Assembly (NCBI RefSeq): GCF_009817885.1
Contig: NZ_CP041764.1
Coordinates: forward strand, 806,001-870,000
Direction: 5' to 3'
Source of the DNA: Serratia rhizosphaerae
Lineage (GTDB): Bacteria; Pseudomonadota; Gammaproteobacteria; Enterobacterales; Enterobacteriaceae
Length of the DNA stretch: 64,000 nt
Shown: positions 8,740-15,699 of the stretch, one piece after another
Numbering within the stretch: the first letter of the stretch is position 1
How the letters are laid out: each line of letters begins with the position of its first letter
Notes under the pieces: model-generated
Seen by the model: only the letters and a program-made list of their open reading frames with translations
The model's database searches: none
What the model was told of the DNA's origin: nothing
Translations under genes and position numbers: made by a program

Positions 8740-8782
8740 TCCCCTTCGCCGGCAGCGCTCGTCTGCCGGCGGAAACTAATGG

Positions 8783-8798
8783 ATGGAAACGCTACCAC
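8783..8798. promoter_or_regulatory. Gal-type operator 1 (distal)
   Basis: ATGGAAACGCTACCAC agrees with the GalR/GalS consensus GTGKAANCGNTTNCAC at 11 of 13 fixed positions. It lies 89 bp (centre to centre) upstream of the second site. As an extra distal operator, it is less certain than the other two. Confidence 0.55.
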
Positions 8799-8871
8799 AT
8801 ACCTGATTTATCCATACGAAAAAAACCTTTCCATTACGTCGCTTCCTCCGTCGGTAAAGATTCCTACTTTA

Positions 8872-8887
8872 ATGTAAACGATTCCAT
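8872..8887. promoter_or_regulatory. Gal-type operator 2 (external-type)
   Basis: ATGTAAACGATTCCAT agrees with the GalR/GalS consensus at 11 of 13 fixed positions; only the outermost bases differ. It lies upstream of a TATGCT -10-like element at 8922-8927, resembling the -10 of E. coli gal P2. Its centre is 111 bp from operator 3, close to the spacing of OE and OI in E. coli gal, where GalR dimers loop the promoter. Confidence 0.72.
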
Positions 8888-8982
8888 TTTTCGCTCTGGA
8901 TCACCTTTTCCTGCCCCCAAGTATGCTATCTTTTAGCCATTATTTAGCTTGATGCTATCCAATGAATGCCGAATCATACGCA

Positions 8983-8998
8983 GTGTAATCGTTACCAC
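8983..8998. promoter_or_regulatory. Gal-type operator 3 (internal-type)
   Basis: GTGTAATCGTTACCAC differs from the GalR/GalS consensus at one fixed position. It lies 30 nt upstream of the galT start, downstream of the -10-like TATGCT. With operator 2 it would reproduce the bipartite operator that represses galETKM in E. coli. Confidence 0.78.
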
Positions 8999-9027
8999 AC
9001 TGTGTACAAGATGCCGAAGGAATGACT

Positions 9028-10077
9028 ATGACGGATTTTAATCCTATCGATCACCCTCATCGCCGCTTCAATCCGCTGACCGGCCAATGGGTGCTGGTTT
9101 CCCCCCACCGCGCCAAGCGTCCCTGGCAGGGGCAGCAGGAGGCGCCCGCACAGGAAAGCCTGCCGCAGCACGATCCCGACTGCTTCCTGTGCCCCGGCAA
9201 TACGCGCGTTACCGGCGACCAAAACCCGGATTATCCCGGCACCTACGTATTTACCAATGACTTCGCCGCGCTGATGAGCGATACGCCGCAGGCGCCGGAA
9301 AGCGACGATCCGCTGATGCGTTGCCAAAGCGCACGCGGCACCAGCCGGGTGATCTGCTTTTCGCCGGATCACAGCAAAACGCTGCCGCAGCTCAGCCTGC
9401 CGGCGCTGGAGCAGGTGGTGGCAACCTGGCAGGAACAAACCGCCGAACTGGGCCGCGACTATCCCTGGGTGCAGGTGTTTGAAAATAAAGGCGCGGCCAT
9501 GGGCTGTTCCAATCCGCATCCCCACGGACAAGTATGGGCCAACAGCTTCCTGCCAAATGAAGTCGAGCGTGAAGACCGGCTGCAGTGCGACTATTATCGG
9601 CAACACAACAGCGCGATGCTGCTGGACTATGCCCGACGCGAACAGCAGGACGGCAGCCGCACGGTGGTGGAAACCGATCACTGGCTGGCGGTGGTGCCCT
9701 ATTGGGCGGCATGGCCGTTTGAGACCCTGCTGCTGCCGAAAAGCGCACGGCAACGGCTGACCGACCTTGATGCGGCGCAAAGCGCCGATCTGGCCGTGGC
9801 GCTGAAAAAGCTGACCAGCCGCTATGACAATCTGTTCCAGTGCTCTTTCCCTTATTCGATGGGCTGGCACGGTGCACCGTTTAACGGCGCCGATAACCGC
9901 CACTGGCAGCTGCACGCCCACTTCTATCCGCCGCTGCTGCGCTCCGCCTCGGTGCGTAAATTTATGGTGGGCTATGAAATGCTGGCGGAAACCCAGCGCG
10001 ATCTGACCGCCGAACAGGCCGCCGAACGCCTGCGGGCGGTCAGCGATATCCATTACCGTGAAGCCGGAGCCCAATAA
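9028..10077 (+). CDS. galT: Galactose-1-phosphate uridylyltransferase
   Basis: This 349-aa cytosolic enzyme transfers UMP from UDP-glucose to galactose 1-phosphate in the Leloir pathway. The catalytic motif HPHGQ, whose second histidine is uridylylated, lies in GCSNPHPHGQVWANSF near residue 165. The C-terminal half has the second HIT-like block WQLHAHFYPPLLRS with metal-ligand histidines. I chose the ATG at 9028 over the one at 9022 because the Shine-Dalgarno GAAGGA is 7-8 nt away and the length then matches E. coli (348 aa). It is the first gene of the operon, and its stop overlaps the galK start (TAATG). No galE precedes it. Confidence 0.97.
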   Translation: MTDFNPIDHPHRRFNPLTGQWVLVSPHRAKRPWQGQQEAPAQESLPQHDPDCFLCPGNTRVTGDQNPDYPGTYVFTNDFAALMSDTPQAPESDDPLMRCQSARGTSRVICFSPDHSKTLPQLSLPALEQVVATWQEQTAELGRDYPWVQVFENKGAAMGCSNPHPHGQVWANSFLPNEVEREDRLQCDYYRQHNSAMLLDYARREQQDGSRTVVETDHWLAVVPYWAAWPFETLLLPKSARQRLTDLDAAQSADLAVALKKLTSRYDNLFQCSFPYSMGWHGAPFNGADNRHWQLHAHFYPPLLRSASVRKFMVGYEMLAETQRDLTAEQAAERLRAVSDIHYREAGAQ

Positions 10078-11228
10078 TGCGTTTGCAAGCATTGACCCAG
10101 AACGTTTTTACCCAGCATTTCGGTTACGCGCCGACCCTCACCGTACAGGCGCCGGGGCGCGTCAATCTGATCGGCGAACACACCGACTATAACGACGGCT
10201 TTGTACTGCCCTGCGCCATCGACTATCAGACCGTGATCAGCATCGCCAAGCGCGACGATCGTCAGATCCGCGTACTGGCGGCCGATTATGATCATCAGGT
10301 AGATCAATTCGCCCTCGACCAGCCGATCGTGCCGCATGAGCGGCTGCAGTGGGCCAACTACGTGCGCGGCGTGGTGAAGCATCTGCAGCAGCGCAACGGC
10401 AAGTTTGGCGGCGCCGACCTGGTGATCAGCGGCAACGTGCCGCAGGGCGCCGGCCTCAGCTCTTCCGCCTCGCTGGAGGTGGCCGTCGGCCAGGCCTTAC
10501 AGACGCTGTATCAGCTGCCGCTCGACGGCGTGGCGCTGGCCCTGAACGGCCAGGAGGCCGAAAACCAGTTCGTCGGCTGCAACTGCGGCATTATGGATCA
10601 GCTGATTTCCGCGCTCGGCCAGCCGGATCACGCGCTGCTGATCGACTGCCGTTCGCTGGCGACCCGCGCGGTGCCGCTGCCGGACGACGTGGCGGTGGTG
10701 ATCATCAACTCTAATGTCAAACGCGGGCTGGTCGACAGTGAATACAATACCCGTCGCCAGCAGTGTGAACAGGCCGCCGGATTCTTTGGCGTCAAGGCGC
10801 TGCGCGACGTCAGCCAGCAACAGTTCAACGCCCGCGAACATGAGATGGACCCGCTGGTCGCCAAACGTGCGCGCCATATTATCAGCGAAAACGCCCGCAC
10901 GCTGGCCGCCGCCGAGGCGCTGGCCAGCGGCGATTTAACCCGGATGGGGCAATTGATGGCCGAGTCGCACGCCTCCATGCGCGATGACTTTGAAATCACC
11001 GTGCCGCCGATCGACGCGCTGGTGGAGATTGTCAAAGCGGCGATCGGCGAACACGGCGGCGTGCGTATGACCGGCGGCGGCTTCGGCGGCTGCATCGTCG
11101 CGCTGATGCCGCAGCGGCTGGTTGAACCGGTGCGTGCGGCGGTGCAACAGGAATACCCGTTGCGGGCCAACGGCCTGCAGGAAACCTTCTATGTCTGCAC
11201 CGCATCCGCAGGAGCCGGCTCATGCTGA
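10077..11228 (+). CDS. galK: Galactokinase
   Basis: This 383-aa GHMP-family kinase phosphorylates D-galactose at C1 using ATP. The galactokinase signature GRVNLIGEHTDYNDG is near residues 28-42, the ATP-binding motif PQGAGLSSSAS is near 122, and the C-terminal GHMP motif GGVRMTGGGFGGC is near 335. Length and sequence match the E. coli enzyme (382 aa). Its ATG overlaps the galT stop by one base, and its 3' end overlaps galM by 7 nt, which shows tight coupling in a galTKM operon. Confidence 0.98.
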   Translation: MRLQALTQNVFTQHFGYAPTLTVQAPGRVNLIGEHTDYNDGFVLPCAIDYQTVISIAKRDDRQIRVLAADYDHQVDQFALDQPIVPHERLQWANYVRGVVKHLQQRNGKFGGADLVISGNVPQGAGLSSSASLEVAVGQALQTLYQLPLDGVALALNGQEAENQFVGCNCGIMDQLISALGQPDHALLIDCRSLATRAVPLPDDVAVVIINSNVKRGLVDSEYNTRRQQCEQAAGFFGVKALRDVSQQQFNAREHEMDPLVAKRARHIISENARTLAAAEALASGDLTRMGQLMAESHASMRDDFEITVPPIDALVEIVKAAIGEHGGVRMTGGGFGGCIVALMPQRLVEPVRAAVQQEYPLRANGLQETFYVCTASAGAGSC

Positions 11229-12268
11229 ACACCACTGAAGAACAACGTGCGCCGGACGGCCGGCCGTTTACCTTAACCACCCTGCGCAACGCCGGCGGGA
11301 TGACGGTAACGCTGATGGATTGGGGCGCGACCTGGCTCTCGGCGCGGCTGCCGCTCAGCGGCGGCGAAACGCGCGAGGTGCTGCTCGGCTGCGCCACGCC
11401 TGCCGACTATCTGCGGCAAAGCGCTTATCTCGGCGCTACGGTAGGCCGCTACGCCAACCGCATCGCCAACGCCAGCCTGCCGCAGGACGGCGGCGCGCTG
11501 GCGCTGCTGGCCAATCAGGGGCCGCACCAGCTGCACGGCGGGCCGGAGGGCTTCCACGCCCGCCGCTGGCACATTGCCCAGCAGGATCGGCAGCAGGTAA
11601 CGTATCAGCTGCATTCGCCCGACGGCGATCAGGGCTTCCCCGGCAATCTGCAGGTCAGCGTCCGCTTTCGCCTGACGGACGACCACCAGCTGGAGATCGA
11701 CTACCAGGCGCAGACCGATCGTCCCTGCCCGGTCAACCTGACCAACCATGCCTATTTCAATCTGGACGGCGCCGGACAAGATGCGCGTCAGCAGACGCTG
11801 CAGCTCAACGCGGATCATTACCTGCCGGTCGATGAGCAGGGGATCCCCAGCGCGGCGCTGACGGCGGTCGACGGCAGCGGCATGGATTTCCGCCAGCCTA
11901 AAACGCTGGCGCAGGATCTGCTGCGCGATGCCGCCCAGCAGCGGGTGAAGGGTTACGATCACGCCTATCTGCTGCAGCGCGACTGTCTGGCGCTGGATAA
12001 ACCGGCGGCGCGGCTGTGCTCAGCGGACGGCCGGCTGGAAATGCGTGTTTTCACCACTGCGCCGGCGCTGCAGCTGTACAGCGGTAACTATCTTGCCGGC
12101 ACGCCGGCGCGCGACGGCGGCAGCTACGGCGATTACGCCGGCGTGGCGCTGGAAAGCGAATTTCTGCCGGACAGCCCGCACCACCCGGAATGGCCGCAGC
12201 CCAGCTGCTGGCTGCAACCGGGGCAAAACTATCACAGCATCACCCGCTATCAGTTTTCCCCGCGTTAA
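11222..12268 (+). CDS. galM: Galactose mutarotase (aldose 1-epimerase)
   Basis: This 348-aa enzyme interconverts beta- and alpha-D-galactose before GalK acts. The family active-site histidines lie in GPHQLHGGPEGFHARRW near residue 100 and NLTNHAYFNLDG near 180. The catalytic glutamate lies in ALESEFLPDSPHHPEW near 310. The length matches E. coli GalM (346 aa). The ATG overlaps the last codons of galK. A strong terminator follows 4 nt after the stop, so the operon is galTKM. Confidence 0.97.
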   Translation: MLNTTEEQRAPDGRPFTLTTLRNAGGMTVTLMDWGATWLSARLPLSGGETREVLLGCATPADYLRQSAYLGATVGRYANRIANASLPQDGGALALLANQGPHQLHGGPEGFHARRWHIAQQDRQQVTYQLHSPDGDQGFPGNLQVSVRFRLTDDHQLEIDYQAQTDRPCPVNLTNHAYFNLDGAGQDARQQTLQLNADHYLPVDEQGIPSAALTAVDGSGMDFRQPKTLAQDLLRDAAQQRVKGYDHAYLLQRDCLALDKPAARLCSADGRLEMRVFTTAPALQLYSGNYLAGTPARDGGSYGDYAGVALESEFLPDSPHHPEWPQPSCWLQPGQNYHSITRYQFSPR

Positions 12269-12271
12269 CCG

Positions 12272-12301
12272 ACGTCCCGCGCCGCAGCGCGGGACGTTTT
12301 G
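12272..12301 (+). terminator. Rho-independent terminator of galTKM
   Basis: A perfect 11-bp stem (ACGTCCCGCGC, loop CGCA, GCGCGGGACGT) begins 4 nt past the galM stop and runs into TTTTG. Confidence 0.88.
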
Positions 12302-12449
12302 TTATAAATGCTTACCCTTTTCCTGCCGCCCTGTTCCTTCCTTTATACCCGTACGCGCACTAAAATCAGCCTACCGTGATAAGCACAACGTCCTGTGCCG
12401 CGTCACAATTTTCGGCCATTCCGGCCGGTTAATAGCTGAAGGAACACCT

Positions 12450-12794
12450 ATGCGACTGATTACTGCACTTCCGTTACTGGCAGGTTTGCTGCTGAGCGCC
12501 AACCTGATGGCTGCAGAAGCCCCGGCCAAAAAAGCCCCGTCTCCTGCGCAGGCCGCCCAACAAAAACGTATGACCGACTGTAATCAACAGGCTTCTTCCA
12601 AATCGCTGAAGGGCGCCGATCGTACCACCTTCATGAGCACCTGCCTGAAAGCCGAAGGCCATCAGGCTGCCGGCAAGGCGCTGACGCCGCAACAGCAGAA
12701 AATGAAAGGCTGTAATGCCGACGCCGCCAAGCAAAGCCTGAAGGGCGACGCGCGTAAAACCTTTATGAGCAGCTGTCTGAAAAAAGCCGCCTGA
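12450..12794 (+). CDS. PsiF-family periplasmic protein
   Basis: This small secreted protein has 114 aa. The signal peptide is about residues 1-24 (MRLITALPLLAGLLLSANL, then MAAEA). Two copies of the PsiF repeat follow, QQKRMTDCNQQASSKSLKG and QQQKMKGCNADAAKQSLKG. Each pairs an early cysteine with a later one (STCLKA; SSCLKKA), which suggests a periplasmic disulfide in each repeat. E. coli psiF is phosphate-starvation inducible and its function is unknown. No convincing Pho box is visible here, so that regulation should not be assumed. AAGGAAC precedes the ATG. E. coli has no PsiF gene between galM and gpmA. Confidence 0.85.
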   Translation: MRLITALPLLAGLLLSANLMAAEAPAKKAPSPAQAAQQKRMTDCNQQASSKSLKGADRTTFMSTCLKAEGHQAAGKALTPQQQKMKGCNADAAKQSLKGDARKTFMSSCLKKAA

Positions 12795-12954
12795 TTGTCG
12801 GCTTTTCCCACGGCGCGCCGCATTTTTCCCGTGCGCGCCGCACTCCCCGCCCCGCTTGAACGATTCAGCTTTTTCATCCTTTCAGATCTTACTTAACGGC
12901 AATAAATTGGCTATGGTTAAGCACTATCGATTGCCGAGCCACCGGCCGCGGCAA

Positions 12955-12973
12955 TATAATGATTTTCGTTATC
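12955..12973. promoter_or_regulatory. Fur-like box upstream of gpmA
   Basis: TATAATGATTTTCGTTATC matches the 19-bp Fur consensus (GATAATGAT-AAT-CATTATC) at 15 of 19 positions. It ends 32 nt before the gpmA start and probably overlaps the promoter. Fur control of gpmA has been reported in E. coli. Confidence 0.65.
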
Positions 12974-13005
12974 ATTGAAATGTCAGATTATTAAGGAGTT
13001 AAGCT

Positions 13006-13758
13006 ATGGCTGTAACTAAGCTGGTTCTGGTGCGTCACGGCGAAAGCCAGTGGAACAACGAAAACCGCTTCACCGGTTGGTACGATGTTGACCTGTCCGA
13101 TAAAGGCCGCACCGAAGCGAAAGCAGCAGGCAAACTGTTGAAAGATGAAGGTTTCAATTTCGACTTCGCTTACACCTCCGTACTGAAGCGCGCGATCCAC
13201 ACCCTGTGGAACATCCTGGATGAGCTGGATCAGGCCTGGCTGCCGACCGAAAAATCCTGGAAACTGAACGAACGTCACTACGGTGCGCTGCAGGGCCTGA
13301 ACAAAGCGGAAACCGCAGAGAAATACGGCGACGAGCAGGTAAAACAGTGGCGTCGCGGCTTCGCGGTAACGCCGCCGGAGCTGACCAAAGATGACGAGCG
13401 CTACCCTGGCCACGACCCGCGTTACGCGTCCCTGAGCGAGCAAGAGCTGCCGCTGACCGAAAGCCTGGCGCTGACCATTGACCGCGTTATCCCTTACTGG
13501 AACGAAGAGATCCTGCCGCGCATCGAGAGCGGTGAGCGCGTGATCATCGCTGCCCACGGCAACTCCCTGCGCGCGCTGGTGAAATACCTGGATAACATGA
13601 GCGAAGATGAGATCCTCGAACTGAACATCCCGACCGGCGTGCCGTTGGTGTATGAGTTCGACGAGAACATGAAGCCAATCAAACACTACTACCTGGGCAA
13701 CGCGGACGAAATCGCCGCTAAAGCCGCGGCGGTAGCCAACCAGGGCAAAGCGAAGTAA
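13006..13758 (+). CDS. gpmA: 2,3-bisphosphoglycerate-dependent phosphoglycerate mutase
   Basis: This 250-aa glycolytic enzyme interconverts 3- and 2-phosphoglycerate through a phosphohistidine. The histidine-phosphatase motif LVRHGESQWN places the nucleophile at His11. The second active-site histidine lies in IIAAHGNSLRALV near residue 184. Length and sequence are those of E. coli GpmA (250 aa). A good Shine-Dalgarno (AAGGAG) precedes the ATG. It is monocistronic, between a Fur-like box and a strong terminator shared with the convergent aroG. Confidence 0.98.
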   Translation: MAVTKLVLVRHGESQWNNENRFTGWYDVDLSDKGRTEAKAAGKLLKDEGFNFDFAYTSVLKRAIHTLWNILDELDQAWLPTEKSWKLNERHYGALQGLNKAETAEKYGDEQVKQWRRGFAVTPPELTKDDERYPGHDPRYASLSEQELPLTESLALTIDRVIPYWNEEILPRIESGERVIIAAHGNSLRALVKYLDNMSEDEILELNIPTGVPLVYEFDENMKPIKHYYLGNADEIAAKAAAVANQGKAK

Positions 13759-13778
13759 TTGCCGCCCTGACGTAAAAA

Positions 13779-13808
13779 AGCCCCCGGTTTGCGCCGGGGG
13801 CTTTTTTT
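13779..13808. terminator. Terminator between gpmA and aroG
   Basis: A 9-bp GC-rich stem (AGCCCCCGG, loop TTTGCG, CCGGGGGCT) is flanked by a T7 run downstream and an A6 run upstream, so it can work for both gpmA (plus) and aroG (minus). Confidence 0.93.
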
Positions 13809-13826
13809 ATCCGTCAGCCTGCGGGT

Positions 13827-14882
13827 TTAGCGGGCGCGGCGCGCCTTCACCGCCGCCGCCAGATCGCGCAGCACGGTTTCGGTATCTTCCCAGCCGATGC
13901 AGCCATCGGTGACGCTCTTGCCGTACACCAGCGGTTCACCGCTTTCCAGGCTCTGGTTGCCTTCCACCAGATGGCTCTCGATCATCACGCCGATAATCGC
14001 CTTTTCACCGCCGCTAATTTGTTGGCAAACGTCGGCGCTGACGTCCAGCTGCTTCTTGAACTGCTTGCTGCTGTTGGCATGGCTGAAGTCGATCATCACA
14101 TTGGCCGGCAGACCGGCCTTGCTCAGCCCCTCTTTCACCGCTTTAACGTGTTCCGCGCTGTAGTTCGGCTCTTTGCCGCCGCGCAGAATAATATGGCAGT
14201 CGCCGTTGCCGCCGGTGTTGACGATCGCCGAATGGCCCCACTTGGTGACAGACAGGAAGCAGTGCGCGGCGCCGGCGGCGTTAATGGCGTCGATCGCCAC
14301 CTTAATGGTGCCGTCGGTGCCGTTTTTGAAGCCCACCGGGCAGGAGAGACCGGAAGCCAGTTCACGGTGCACCTGCGATTCGGTGGTGCGCGCGCCAATC
14401 GCGCCCCAGCTCATCAAATCCGCCAGATACTGCGGCGTAATCATGTCCAGATACTCGCCCGCCGCCGGCAGACCGCTGTCGTTGATATCCAGCAGCAGCT
14501 TACGTGCCAGACGCAGGCCTTCGTTGATCTGGAAGCTGTTGTCCATCAGCGGATCGTTGATCAGCCCTTTCCAGCCCACGGTGGTGCGCGGTTTCTCAAA
14601 ATAAACCCGCATCACCACTTCCAGTTCGCCGTTCAGCTCCTGGCGCAGCTGCAGCAGACGCTGCGCGTACTCTTTCGCGGCGCGCGTGTCGTGAATGGAG
14701 CAAGGGCCGATCACCACCAGCAGGCGGTCGTCGCTGCCTTTAAGAATGTTGTGAATCGCATTGCGCGCCAGCGACACCGTCTCTGCCGCCTGTTCCGTGG
14801 CCGGAAACTTCTCCAGCAACGCGACAGGGGGTAAAAGTTCCTTAATATCTTTGATGCGTAAATCGTCGTTTTGGTAATTCAT
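13827..14882 (-). CDS. aroG: DAHP synthase, phenylalanine-sensitive type
   Basis: This 351-aa class I 3-deoxy-D-arabino-heptulosonate 7-phosphate synthase condenses phosphoenolpyruvate and erythrose 4-phosphate in the first step of aromatic biosynthesis. The start MNYQNDDLRIKDIKELLPP and the length match E. coli AroG (350 aa, Phe-inhibited) rather than AroF or AroH. LVVIGPCSIHD and GWKGLINDP carry the metal- and substrate-binding residues. An in-frame extension of 17 codons to 14933 was rejected because MNYQNDD is the family start. Only a poor TyrR-like half-box is visible upstream. Confidence 0.96.
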   Translation of the reverse strand: MNYQNDDLRIKDIKELLPPVALLEKFPATEQAAETVSLARNAIHNILKGSDDRLLVVIGPCSIHDTRAAKEYAQRLLQLRQELNGELEVVMRVYFEKPRTTVGWKGLINDPLMDNSFQINEGLRLARKLLLDINDSGLPAAGEYLDMITPQYLADLMSWGAIGARTTESQVHRELASGLSCPVGFKNGTDGTIKVAIDAINAAGAAHCFLSVTKWGHSAIVNTGGNGDCHIILRGGKEPNYSAEHVKAVKEGLSKAGLPANVMIDFSHANSSKQFKKQLDVSADVCQQISGGEKAIIGVMIESHLVEGNQSLESGEPLVYGKSVTDGCIGWEDTETVLRDLAAAVKARRAR

Positions 14883-15087
14883 AACTTTTCCATTCGGTAT
14901 CAAGAAGGGGTATATCGCAATGCGCGGATCCAACCAATCTAGCCTGTGCGGCAGGCGCTGTAAATCACTTTGCCCTGCTGACTTTTAACCACCGATTTGG
15001 CAGCAGATTGTGCTGTCAGATAACGGCGGCGCAGGACCTCCTTTTTCGCTATGCTACTCCCAGGCCCCTGCTGGACAATAGACGAAC

Positions 15088-15699
15088 ATGACGATGCTTT
15101 CCCTGTTACTGGTTGACGATCACCCGTTGGTTCATGTCGCACTGGAAGCGGCGCTGATAAAATCCGGCCATCCCTACGTCCTGACGGCGCAGCCGGACGA
15201 TAGCCAGGCGCTCGCCTGGCTCAGCCGGCAGCGCTGCGACGTGCTGATTCTGGATATCGGCCTGCCGCAGGTTGACGGCCTGCAGCTGTTGAAGAAGATC
15301 CGCCGCCACTACCCGCAACAGCGTATCATCATCTATACCGCGCAGGAGGAAGCGCTGTATGCGCGTCTGGCCTACCAGTCCGGCGCCAACGGTTTTGTCC
15401 ATAAGGGCGCATCGCTGGAACAGCTGGTGCACTGTATTGAACAGGTGATGCAGGGGGAACGCGTTTTCCCGCCGTCGCTCGGCGACGAGCAGGAAGAGAA
15501 CGGTTCCAGCCCGTCGTTAACCGCCAAAGAATTGCAGGTGCTCGCCCTGCTGAGCAAGGGACTATCAAACCTGCAGATTGCCGAGATGCTGAATATCAGC
15601 AATAAAACCGTCAGCACCCACAAGAAAAATATTCTGCGCAAAACCGGTGCGGCAAATCTGCTGGAGCTGGCGGCAGTGTTTAAAGAGCTGGCGCCGTGA
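15088..15699 (+). CDS. LuxR/NarL-type response regulator, EvgA-like
   Basis: This 203-aa two-component response regulator has an N-terminal receiver domain (about 1-120) with acidic pair DD at 10-11 and phospho-acceptor Asp56 in LILDIGLPQVDG. A C-terminal LuxR-type helix-turn-helix follows (about 138-200; LTAKELQVLALLSKGLSNLQIAEMLNISNKTV in the intact protein). The size and domain order match EvgA and BvgA. The GTG start of the downstream kinase overlaps its stop codon, so the two are translated together. ATG 15094 is an alternative start. The genes it controls and the signal are not evident. Confidence 0.9.
   Translation: MTMLSLLLVDDHPLVHVALEAALIKSGHPYVLTAQPDDSQALAWLSRQRCDVLILDIGLPQVDGLQLLKKIRRHYPQQRIIIYTAQEEALYARLAYQSGANGFVHKGASLEQLVHCIEQVMQGERVFPPSLGDEQEENGSSPSLTAKELQVLALLSKGLSNLQIAEMLNISNKTVSTHKKNILRKTGAANLLELAAVFKELAP

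Noticed and set aside
12400..12430. Pho box or CRP site upstream of the PsiF-like gene
   Set aside because: CTGTGCCGCGTCACA resembles both only loosely and has no second half at correct spacing.
12045..12449. N-terminal extension of the PsiF-like gene back into galM
   Set aside because: It overlaps galM and its terminator; a signal peptide with Shine-Dalgarno begins exactly at 12450.
14938..14985. TyrR box upstream of aroG
   Set aside because: Only the left half TGTAAA (near 14959) is present; the right half TTTACA at the required spacing is missing.
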